Source of the DNA: Hyphomicrobiales bacterium
Lineage (GTDB): Bacteria; Pseudomonadota; Alphaproteobacteria; Rhizobiales; JAKIUO01
Direction: 5' to 3'
Assembly (NCBI GenBank): GCA_027069645.1
Contig: JALXEI010000174.1
Span: forward strand, 1-5,520
Length of the DNA: 5,520 bases
A model generated the notes under the pieces. That model was not told the DNA's origin. It made no database searches and worked only from the letters and a program-made list of their open reading frames with translations. The position numbers were made by a program, and so were the translations under genes. Positions 1-5,335 of this stretch are shown here, one piece after another. Position 1 is the first letter of the stretch. Each line of letters opens with the position of its first letter.

Positions 1-256
1 GCGTATGAGCCTTGTCCACCTGCGCTTCATGAATAACATCGCGCCACCAGACAAACATGGTTGCAAGGACGAGCAGCAAACCGACAGCAAAGGGCAGCCA
101 GCCGGTTATACCGAAAACCCCGTCGCCATCATTGAGGCTTTTCATCCAGATAATCGCCCCCACGGCTGTGACAAAAGCCGAAAAGGCTCCCATGATTGGC
201 CACGGGCTCGGGTCAATGAGATGATAGTCGTGATTGTTTTTGTGATCTGATGACAT
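1..256 (-). CDS. coxC: Cytochrome c oxidase subunit III, N-terminal part (cut by window edge)
   Basis: Seen: an open frame starts at an ATG (256-254) and runs through the left edge with 85 codons and no stop. The product begins MSSDHKNNHDYHLIDPSPWP. The HDYHLIDPSPWP stretch followed at once by a hydrophobic helix (about residues 20-38), a second helix (about 52-70) and then WWRDVIHEA is the typical opening of CoxC/CtaE. A good ribosome site, GAGGAA (270-265), lies 8 nt before the ATG. Known for the family: subunit III is a seven-helix inner-membrane protein of roughly 260-290 residues. It has no redox centre and stabilises the oxidase and its proton uptake, so about two thirds of the gene lies outside. 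It is the last cox gene visible, 74 nt after ctaG, and probably belongs to the same operon. Synonym ctaE. Confidence 0.93.
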   Translation of the reverse strand, partial: MSSDHKNNHDYHLIDPSPWPIMGAFSAFVTAVGAIIWMKSLNDGDGVFGITGWLPFAVGLLLVLATMFVWWRDVIHEAQVDKAHT

Positions 257-330
257 GAATTCAGTTCCTCTCCCTTGCGGCCCGCCTCTGTCCGGACCTG
301 GCTCTTTTCATTTTCCCTGAACGCCTTTCC

Positions 331-960
331 CTATAGCGTCCCGTTATTATGTTTTGATTCGTCAGATGCTGTTTTCCTGCCGTTCTTCTTTTCGAACAGC
401 GTATAAGACAATGTGATTTCCTTCACGCCCCTGCTGTCGGGATCTGTCAGGATTCCCGGATCGACAAAAAAGCTGACTGACATATCCACTTTTTCATGCG
501 GATCCAGCGTCTGTTCGGTGAAGCAGAAACATTGAATCTTCTTGAAATACTTGCCGGCAATGGCAGGCGTCACGTTGAAGGTCGCGGTCCCCGTGATCGG
601 GTGGTCGCTATTGTTTTCGGCCTTGTAAAACACCAGTTTCTGCTCGCCGATATGGATTTTGACAGTTCTTTGCACCGGTACAAACCGCCAGTCCAGATCG
701 TGCGATACATTGGCATCAAAACGCACGGTGATCATTTTTTCGCTCGGTTTGTCGGGTGCCTGCGCAGCCCGTTGCGTGGTACCGCCATAACCGGTCACCT
801 GGCAAAAAATCCGATAGAGTGGCACAGCAGCATAGGCCATCCCCAGCATACCGGCTGCAATGGCAAAAAGACCAAAGGTCACAAACCGGTTATGCGTTTT
901 GCGCACGCCACCCGGTCGGATCCTTTCCCGTTGATTTTCGTCCGGTCTCAACTCCGGCAT
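331..960 (-). CDS. ctaG: Cytochrome c oxidase assembly protein CtaG (Cox11 family, CuB copper chaperone)
   Basis: Seen: 209 residues, the usual length for bacterial Cox11. A basic cytoplasmic N-terminus (about 1-25) precedes one membrane helix (about 27-46). The signature VPLYRIFCQVTGYGGT (46-61) follows, then a periplasmic beta-rich domain. This contains the copper motif CFCF (Cys144 and Cys146, followed by TEQTLDP) and a conserved SVSFFVDP (161-168). Cys53, in the FCQVTG segment, is the third conserved cysteine. The ATG at 960 has a strong AAAGGAG (973-967) 6 nt upstream. Known for the family: Cox11 proteins are anchored in the inner membrane and insert copper into the CuB site of subunit I. 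All the copper ligands appear intact. The gene lies 70 nt after the small CoxF-like gene and 74 nt before coxC, on the same strand, as expected for a cox operon. Identification is firm. Confidence 0.96.
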   Translation of the reverse strand: MPELRPDENQRERIRPGGVRKTHNRFVTFGLFAIAAGMLGMAYAAVPLYRIFCQVTGYGGTTQRAAQAPDKPSEKMITVRFDANVSHDLDWRFVPVQRTVKIHIGEQKLVFYKAENNSDHPITGTATFNVTPAIAGKYFKKIQCFCFTEQTLDPHEKVDMSVSFFVDPGILTDPDSRGVKEITLSYTLFEKKNGRKTASDESKHNNGTL

Positions 961-1030
961 TCCGCTCTCCTTTCAGGTATCACCGCATGGTGTCCCCTGC
1001 ATTGCATCTGTTATCAGGCCTCGTAAAATT

Positions 1031-1291
1031 TCACTTCGCAAGGCGCTTGCCTGCAATCGATGATTTCCTGTCACGAGGAGCACCAGGGATCGCGGGTGGA
1101 ACCTTGATTCCCTGTGCCTCAAGTTGCTGACGTCTGGCCAGATTGTCTTTTATACGCACGATCGTTACCGCATAGAAGGAAAGCACGAGCCCCCCGAGAA
1201 TAAGGCCGATAACGAGGGACAGCTTGCCCCTTGAGCGGCTGTCCTCTTTTGTCATTGGTGTAAATTCCGGGGCTGTTGTATTTGTCGTCAT
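1031..1291 (-). CDS. Small single-pass membrane protein, CoxF-like, in the cox operon
   Basis: Seen: 86 residues. A polar N-terminus (1-23, with SRSRGK just before the membrane) leads into one hydrophobic helix (about 24-45, ending FYAVTIVRIKDN), then a basic, charged tail with a proline-rich patch (VPPAIPGAP, 64-72). I chose the ATG at 1291 over a TTG six nt upstream (1297) because AGGAG (1305-1301) lies 9 nt from the ATG but only 3 nt from the TTG. The ATG overlaps the ctaB stop as ATGA, which suggests translational coupling. Known: rhizobial cox operons often carry a tiny one-helix protein, annotated CoxF, between ctaB and ctaG. The LSFYAVTIVRI helix resembles that type from memory. Inference: an oxidase assembly or accessory subunit. 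It has no metal-binding cysteines or histidines, so copper delivery is unlikely. The tail seems longer than in CoxF proteins I recall. Confidence 0.8.
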   Translation of the reverse strand: MTTNTTAPEFTPMTKEDSRSRGKLSLVIGLILGGLVLSFYAVTIVRIKDNLARRQQLEAQGIKVPPAIPGAPRDRKSSIAGKRLAK

Positions 1292-2247
1292 GCCCAAAGG
1301 CTCCTGAAAAGCTGAATCATCAAAGGCGTCGCATGCTCAACCAGCAGGGTCAAAAACAACGCAAACAGATAGAAAATCGAGAACAAAAACAGTTTTCTGG
1401 CATATCTGTCGGCCTCGTCTCCCGTTCGATTGCGATAGACCTGCACGGCATAAAACAGAAACAGTCCCCCGAGCAAGCCGGCCACCATCGTGTAAACCGG
1501 CCCCCCCAGAGCCAGCGGCAGGGGCATCAGTGTAATCGGCACCAGCAGCAGGCTGTAGAGCAGGATCTGTTTTCGTGTCTCGTCAGGCCCGGCGACCACG
1601 GGCAGCATGGGAATATTGACGCGCCTGTAATCCTCGCAGCGATAGAGCGAAAGAGCCCAGAAATGCGGCGGCGTCCACATAAAGATGATCAGAAACAAAA
1701 CAATGCTTTCAATGCTGACCGTTCCGGTTACAGTCGCCCAGCCGATCATCGGCGGAAAGGCCCCTGCCGCGCCGCCAATAACGATATTCTGCGGAGTGCG
1801 CCGCTTGAGACCCATTGTATAAACAAAGAGGTAATAGGCGATGGTGAAAGCCAGCAGACCCGCCGCCAGCCAGTTGACCATGACGCCAAGACAAAGCACC
1901 GAACCGGCGGAAAAGATCGAGCCAAAGGCCAGTGCTTCCCCGCGTGTCACCCGTCCCATGGGAATGGGGCGCTTGATGGTACGCTGCATCCTCGCGTCGA
2001 TATCGGCGTCATACCACATATTGAGCGCTCCGGATGCCCCGGCCCCCACGGCAATCAGCAACAGGGCCAAAAAGCCGAGCACCGGATGGATTTCCCCGGG
2101 AGCCGCCATCATACCCGTCAGAGCGGTGAACACCACCAGCGACATGACGCGCGGTTTCATCAGGGCAAAATAATCACGAACCTCGCCCCCGCTACCAAGG
2201 GCCGGGTTCAGTCCGTTTTCGCCTGGGGATACCCCGATATCGGCCAT
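1288..2247 (-). CDS. ctaB: Protoheme IX farnesyltransferase (heme O synthase)
   Basis: Seen: 319 residues of a multi-helix UbiA-family membrane protein. KPRVMSLVVFTALTGM (31-46) is the conserved entry to helix 1. The first aspartate-rich prenyl-diphosphate motif is NMWYDADIDARM, with N76, D80 and D84, followed by RTIKRPIP. A second loop motif, YRCEDYRRVNIPMLP (202-216), follows. Known: the enzyme transfers a farnesyl group from farnesyl diphosphate to heme b, giving heme O, which heme A synthase then oxidises for the aa3 oxidase. The frame stays open upstream to 2406, inside ctaD, but the likely start is ATG 2247 (MADIG). An AGGGAA stretch (2259-2254) ends 6 nt before it, so the AGGG core is 8 nt away. 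The same stretch would be too close to the ATG at 2253. The gene lies 98 nt after ctaD, and its stop overlaps the next start. Synonyms cyoE and cox10. Confidence 0.96.
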   Translation of the reverse strand: MADIGVSPGENGLNPALGSGGEVRDYFALMKPRVMSLVVFTALTGMMAAPGEIHPVLGFLALLLIAVGAGASGALNMWYDADIDARMQRTIKRPIPMGRVTRGEALAFGSIFSAGSVLCLGVMVNWLAAGLLAFTIAYYLFVYTMGLKRRTPQNIVIGGAAGAFPPMIGWATVTGTVSIESIVLFLIIFMWTPPHFWALSLYRCEDYRRVNIPMLPVVAGPDETRKQILLYSLLLVPITLMPLPLALGGPVYTMVAGLLGGLFLFYAVQVYRNRTGDEADRYARKLFLFSIFYLFALFLTLLVEHATPLMIQLFRSLWA

Positions 2248-2345
2248 CTTCATTTCCCTGTAAAACGCGCTTCGAAAACAGTCTGTTCTCTCGCCACCCG
2301 GCCCCGAAGAAGGGACAGGGAGGCAAAATCCTTTACGGCCCCGGT
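2248..2345 (-). other. Spacer between ctaD and ctaB
   Basis: This 98-nt stretch separates two genes of the same operon. I see an 8-bp direct repeat, CGGCCCCG (2299-2306 and 2336-2343), and a small inverted repeat, AACAG-T-CTGTT (2277-2287), but no terminator with a T-run and no convincing promoter. The ctaB reading frame stays open through the whole spacer and into ctaD. The only good ribosome site sits at 2259-2254, directly before ctaB. Confidence 0.5.
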
Positions 2346-3947
2346 CTATTTGACCTTTGGCAGCTCCTCGTAGCAATGGAACGGCGGCGGCGATGAAAGC
2401 GACCATTCCATTGTTGTCGCCCCTTCACCCCAGGGATTGTCTCCGGCAACCCGTTTGGCGAGGAATGACTGCACCAGATTATAGAAGAACACCGCCATTG
2501 CCAGCACCGAAATCCAGGCCCCGATGGAGGACACCAGGTTCCAGCCCGCATAGGCATCGGGATAATCGGCATAACGACGCGGCATACCGGCCAGCCCGGA
2601 GAAATGCTGCGGGAAGAAGGTGACATTCACACCAATGAACATCAGCCAGAAATGCAGCTTGCCAAGAAACTCGTTATACATGTAGCCGGTCATTTTCGGG
2701 AACCAGTAATACCAGCCGGCAAACAGCGTGAACAGCGCGCCAATAGACATCGTATAGTGGAAATGCGCCACAACATAGTAGGTATCATGCAGCACACGAT
2801 CGACCCCGGCATTGGCCAGAACGACCCCCGTCACACCCCCGAAGGTGAACAGAAAAATAAAGCCAATGGAAAACAGCATCGGCGTCGTAAAGCGGATCGA
2901 TCCGCCCCACATGGTGGCAATCCAGGAGAAGATTTTGATACCCGTTGGCACAGCGATTACCATTGTCGCTGCAAGAAAATAGGCCTGTGTATCCAGAGAC
3001 AGCCCGGCGGTATACATATGATGCGCCCAGACAATAAAGCCCACCGCACCGATCGCCACCATCGCATAGGCCATGCCGAGATAGCCAAAGACCGGCTTTT
3101 TCGAAAAGGTCGAAATAACCTGGGAAACCAGACCGAAGCCGGGCACAATGATGACATAAACCTCCGGATGACCGAAGAACCAGAACAGATGCTGATAAAG
3201 CACCGGATCACCGCCGCCGGCAGGATCAAAGAAGGTGGTGCCAAAATTGCGGTCGGTCAGCAGCATGGTGATCGCACCGGCCAGCACAGGCAGCGACAAC
3301 AGCAGCAGGAAGGCTGTCACCAGAATGGACCAGACAAACAGCGGCATCTTGTGCAGGGTCATGCCCGGCGCACGCATGTTGAAAATCGTCGTGATGAAAT
3401 TGATCGAGGACAGGATCGAGCTTGCCCCGGCCAGATGCAGGGACAGAATGGCAAAGTCAACCGCCGGTCCGGGATGGCCGCTGGTTGAATGCGGCGCATA
3501 GGCTGTCCAGCCAATCCCTGCGCCGTTGAGCCCGGGAGGACCTTCAACAAACAGCGACAGCACCAGCAGCGCCAGGGCCGGTGGCAACAGCCAGAAGGAT
3601 ATATTGTTGAGGCGCGGAAAGGCCATATCCGGCGCACCGATCATCAGCGGCACAATCCAGTTGCCAAAGCCGCCAAACAGCGAGGGCATGATCATGAAAA
3701 ACACCATGATCAGACCATGAGCGGTCACGAACACATTGAAATAATGCGGATCGGAAAAAATCTGCATTCCGGGCTCGGCCAGTTCGGCGCGCATGCCCAT
3801 CGACAAAAAGCCGCCGACAATACCACCGACCATGGCAAAGATCAGATAGAGCGTGCCAATATCCTTGTGGTTGGTTGAAAACAGCCAGCGCCTGATGCCG
3901 GTCGGATGATCATGGTGATGATCTTCTGCGTGAGCCTGTGCTCCCAT
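2346..3947 (-). CDS. ctaD: Cytochrome c oxidase subunit I (aa3 type, heme a / heme a3-CuB)
   Basis: Seen: 533 residues, normal for a bacterial A-type subunit I, with about twelve membrane helices. Heme a ligands are His77 (VTAHGL) and His397. The heme a3 ligand is His395 (VVAHFHYTM). CuB ligands are His260 and the pair His309-His310 (VWAHH). Tyr264 in GHPEVY is placed for the His-Tyr cross-link. Glu262 of HPEVY and Asp107 (GAPDMAFPRLNN) mark the D proton channel; Lys338 (PTGIKIF) marks the K channel. Known: this is the catalytic oxygen-reducing, proton-pumping subunit. The Glu in HPEVY places it in the A1 subclass. The start at 3947 has GAGGG (3958-3954) 6 nt upstream; a nearby ATG at 3952 is out of frame. 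The N-terminus is histidine-rich (EDHHHDH, 8-14), which may be incidental. It follows coxB after 79 nt and precedes ctaB. Synonym coxA. Confidence 0.98.
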   Translation of the reverse strand: MGAQAHAEDHHHDHPTGIRRWLFSTNHKDIGTLYLIFAMVGGIVGGFLSMGMRAELAEPGMQIFSDPHYFNVFVTAHGLIMVFFMIMPSLFGGFGNWIVPLMIGAPDMAFPRLNNISFWLLPPALALLVLSLFVEGPPGLNGAGIGWTAYAPHSTSGHPGPAVDFAILSLHLAGASSILSSINFITTIFNMRAPGMTLHKMPLFVWSILVTAFLLLLSLPVLAGAITMLLTDRNFGTTFFDPAGGGDPVLYQHLFWFFGHPEVYVIIVPGFGLVSQVISTFSKKPVFGYLGMAYAMVAIGAVGFIVWAHHMYTAGLSLDTQAYFLAATMVIAVPTGIKIFSWIATMWGGSIRFTTPMLFSIGFIFLFTFGGVTGVVLANAGVDRVLHDTYYVVAHFHYTMSIGALFTLFAGWYYWFPKMTGYMYNEFLGKLHFWLMFIGVNVTFFPQHFSGLAGMPRRYADYPDAYAGWNLVSSIGAWISVLAMAVFFYNLVQSFLAKRVAGDNPWGEGATTMEWSLSSPPPFHCYEELPKVK

Positions 3948-3992
3948 TTCATTCCCTCTTTATTTTTTTAACAGATTTGTTGTGATGCGACA

Positions 3993-4021
3993 TCTCCCCT
4001 GTCAGATAAAGACAGGGGAGA
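3993..4021 (-). promoter_or_regulatory. Strong RNA hairpin between coxB and ctaD
   Basis: Seen: a perfect 11-bp inverted repeat, TCTCCCCTGTC (3993-4003) and GACAGGGGAGA (4011-4021), with a 7-nt loop. It starts 5 nt after the coxB stop codon. No T-run follows it on the minus strand; a run of A appears about 25 nt later (TAAAAAAATA, 3970-3961), just before the ctaD ribosome site. It is therefore not a classic intrinsic terminator. Inference: it may protect the 3' end of a coxB message from exonucleases, set unequal coxB and ctaD mRNA levels by processing or partial termination, or simply separate the two cistrons. Confidence 0.7.
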
Positions 4022-4026
4022 CTTGT

Positions 4027-4941
4027 TTATCGTGTCGCCGAAGCATTGACAGCCGCCAGTTGCGTGTCTCCGTCCTTTTTCAACGGCGCTTCGCCTGACG
4101 CAAATTCCTGTTTGGCCTTTTTCAGCCAGGCATCATAGTCGGACTGACTGACAACCTTGACCCCTATGGGCATATAGCCGTGATCCTTGCCACACAGTTC
4201 GGAACACTGCCCGTAATAGGTGCCCACCTTTTCAGCCCTGAACCAGGTCCGCAGCACACGTCCGGGAACCGCATCCACCTTGACGCCAAAAGCCGGAATG
4301 GTCCATGCATGGATCACATCGGAAGCCGTCACCAGCATCTCCACATTCCTGTTGACCGGCACATAGACGAAATTGTCAACAGCCAGTGTGCGAGGTTCGC
4401 CATTGGGGCCCTTTACAGGCTTGTTGTCGTCATCCCGGGCCATCAGGGAATCGAACGACATGCCACCTGCATCGGGATATTCATAGGACCAGTACCACTG
4501 ATTTCCCGTTGCCTTGATCACCAGGTCGGGTTTTGGATAGGTATATTGCGCAAAAAGCAGCCGGAAAGACGGGACGGCGATCACCAGCAGAATCAGAATC
4601 GGCACAATCGTCCAGATAACCTCGATCATGGTGTTATGGGACGTTTTGGAAGGCTCCGGGTTGGCTTTCTCGTTAAATTTCAGAATAATATAGGCGAGAA
4701 GACCCAGCACAAACAGCGTCACCAGCGTGATAATCACCAGCACAAAATTATGGAACGAGTGAATCTGGTGGGCAATGGGGGTCACGGCATCCTGAAAACC
4801 CAGTTGCCATTTCTCCGGCTGGCCGGCAAGCGCCTGCGCATCCGCCACCATCACGGCCAGAAAAGCAGTGACCATTGAAAACAGCCCTGCCCCACCGGCA
4901 AGGGCCCTGACCCGATGTTCTCCTGTCAAACAGTTTCTCAT
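4027..4941 (-). CDS. coxB: Cytochrome c oxidase subunit II (CuA subunit)
   Basis: Seen: 304 residues from the chosen ATG. A signal peptide-like start (about 1-37, ending VADAQA) precedes two membrane helices (about 66-88 and 109-130) and a periplasmic cupredoxin domain. CuA ligands are His211 (VIHAWTIP) and Cys246, Glu248, Cys250, His254 and Met257 in QCSELCGKDHGYMP. The aromatic patch GNQWYWSYEYPD (146-157) is the cytochrome c electron-entry region. Known: it accepts electrons from cytochrome c and passes them to heme a in subunit I. The frame is open to 4983. Candidate starts are TTG 4983, ATG 4971 (AGGA only 3 nt away) and ATG 4941 (GAGGGG about 12 nt away). I prefer 4941 because it gives a basic signal-peptide n-region, whereas the longer forms add an acidic extension. 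That choice is moderate. It is the first gene of the operon. Synonym ctaC. Confidence 0.95.
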   Translation of the reverse strand: MRNCLTGEHRVRALAGGAGLFSMVTAFLAVMVADAQALAGQPEKWQLGFQDAVTPIAHQIHSFHNFVLVIITLVTLFVLGLLAYIILKFNEKANPEPSKTSHNTMIEVIWTIVPILILLVIAVPSFRLLFAQYTYPKPDLVIKATGNQWYWSYEYPDAGGMSFDSLMARDDDNKPVKGPNGEPRTLAVDNFVYVPVNRNVEMLVTASDVIHAWTIPAFGVKVDAVPGRVLRTWFRAEKVGTYYGQCSELCGKDHGYMPIGVKVVSQSDYDAWLKKAKQEFASGEAPLKKDGDTQLAAVNASATR

Positions 4942-5034
4942 GCTTTCGTCAAACCCCTCTGTCGTTATCATTGTTCCTGGCAATCCGCCATTTCCCCGAC
5001 TCCCTCCAGCCGGGTACGCTCCGGATTAAAAAAG

Positions 5035-5046
5035 ATACATATGTAT
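5035..5046. promoter_or_regulatory. 12-bp perfect palindrome over the predicted cox start site
   Basis: Seen: ATACATATGTAT is identical to its reverse complement. It overlaps the end of the predicted coxB -10 and the predicted transcription start. A shorter palindrome, ATACGTAT (5048-5055), follows immediately and repeats part of the pattern. Inference: such a position suits a repressor operator, but AT-rich promoter DNA produces short palindromes by chance, so this is tentative. Confidence 0.35.
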
Positions 5047-5050
5047 TATA
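5045..5050 (-). promoter_or_regulatory. coxB: Predicted -10 element (TATAAT) of the cox operon promoter
   Basis: Seen: read on the minus strand, 5050-5045 is an exact TATAAT within an AT-rich stretch. The predicted transcription start is near 5038, giving a leader of about 97 nt to the coxB ATG at 4941 (67 nt to the alternative at 4971). The matching -35 is poor: the best is ATGCAA at 5072-5067 with a 16-nt spacer, three of six matches. Inference: a sigma-70-type promoter that may need an activator or be modulated by the adjacent sites. Confidence 0.55.
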
Positions 5051-5088
5051 CGTATTTTTACCTATTTTGCATCTTCATAACATTGTGA

Positions 5089-5102
5089 TTGATTCAAATC
5101 AA
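5089..5102. promoter_or_regulatory. FNR/FixK-type box (anaerobox)
   Basis: Seen: TTGAT-TCAA-ATCAA, an exact match to the TTGAT-N4-ATCAA consensus bound by FNR, FnrL/FnrN and FixK regulators of the CRP/FNR family. It lies between the divergent coxB and IalB-like genes. Toward coxB its centre is about 57-58 nt upstream of the start predicted from TATAAT, which is not a standard class I or II position. Toward the plus strand it ends exactly 22 nt before TATTTT (5125-5130), which places its centre at -41.5, the class II activator position. A further half site, TTGAT, is at 5113-5117. Inference: oxygen-responsive control of one or both genes. Confidence 0.7.
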
Positions 5103-5124
5103 CGAAATTGAATTGATCTTTCTC

Positions 5125-5130
5125 TATTTT
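5125..5130 (+). promoter_or_regulatory. Candidate -10 of an FNR-dependent promoter toward the IalB-like gene
   Basis: Seen: TATTTT matches four of six bases of the -10 consensus and is separated from the FNR-type box by 22 nt, the spacing of class II FNR promoters. The predicted start is near 5137, leaving a leader of about 199 nt to the ATG at 5336. Support is mostly this geometry. The region is AT-rich, so a four-of-six match alone means little. Confidence 0.35.
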
Positions 5131-5238
5131 ATTTGCCCCTTGCGTACAGGCCGAACGGGTATTCCGCATTTTGGCCCATTTGTTCCCCGAGACTTCCCGA
5201 CATATTTCGCCCCGGATAAAAAGGATCCGCAACATCTG

Positions 5239-5266
5239 TTGACAGCCGGCACACAAAAGATAGAAC
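5239..5266 (+). promoter_or_regulatory. Candidate sigma-70 promoter of the IalB-like gene
   Basis: Seen: a perfect -35 hexamer, TTGACA (5239-5244), a 16-nt spacer, and TAGAAC (5261-5266), which matches four of six -10 bases. The predicted start is near 5273, about 63 nt before the ATG at 5336. It would give constitutive expression independent of the distant FNR-type box. It is a prediction by pattern only. Confidence 0.4.
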
Positions 5267-5335
5267 CCGTGATTGACAAACTTCTGCAATGAAGAACCAC
5301 CGGCATTGACCAACCATGCAAAGGACTGCTCGCTG

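Larger units (their letters stand above)
4984..5335. other. Divergent intergenic region between coxB and the IalB-like gene
   Basis: This roughly 350-nt stretch holds the promoter elements listed separately. Its centre (about 5025-5145) is distinctly AT-rich compared with the flanking genes. Open frames crossing it, such as 5062-5457 on the minus strand and 5089-5292 on the plus strand, have no recognisable protein features and begin or end inside the regulatory sites or the IalB-like gene, so I do not call them genes. I see no tRNA, no terminator with a T-run and no insertion sequence here. Confidence 0.6.

Noticed and set aside
1276..2373. Long plus-strand open frame (365 codons) opposite ctaB
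   Set aside because: It is antisense to a clear heme O synthase gene, its translation is rich in Gln, His and Arg with no recognisable domain, and it spans two gene boundaries. It is a shadow of the coding strand.
2254..2406. Upstream extension of ctaB by 53 codons into the end of ctaD
   Set aside because: The frame is open, but the extra residues have no family similarity and would overlap ctaD by about 60 nt. A well-spaced ribosome site lies directly before ATG 2247.
2604..3488. Plus-strand open frame (294 codons) opposite ctaD
   Set aside because: It lies wholly inside subunit I, and its composition is highly polar and His/Gln/Arg-rich, as expected from the reverse of a membrane-protein gene. 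There is no domain or supporting context.
3993..4021. Intrinsic terminator ending coxB transcription
   Set aside because: The stem is strong, but no T-run follows it on the transcribed strand, and ctaD downstream needs the same transcript or a promoter I cannot see.
4180..4878. Plus-strand open frame (232 codons) opposite coxB
   Set aside because: It is antisense to coxB, which has all its CuA ligands, and no plausible protein family is visible.
5089..5292. Plus-strand open frame (67 codons) starting inside the FNR-type box
   Set aside because: Its start is a TTG that is itself half of the regulatory box. There is no ribosome site and no family resemblance.
5239..5311. TTGACA, TTGACA and TTGACC spaced 34 and 33 nt apart (5239, 5273, 5306)
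   Set aside because: The spacing looks regular, but the flanking bases are not repeated and only the first hexamer has a plausible -10 partner. This is probably coincidence.
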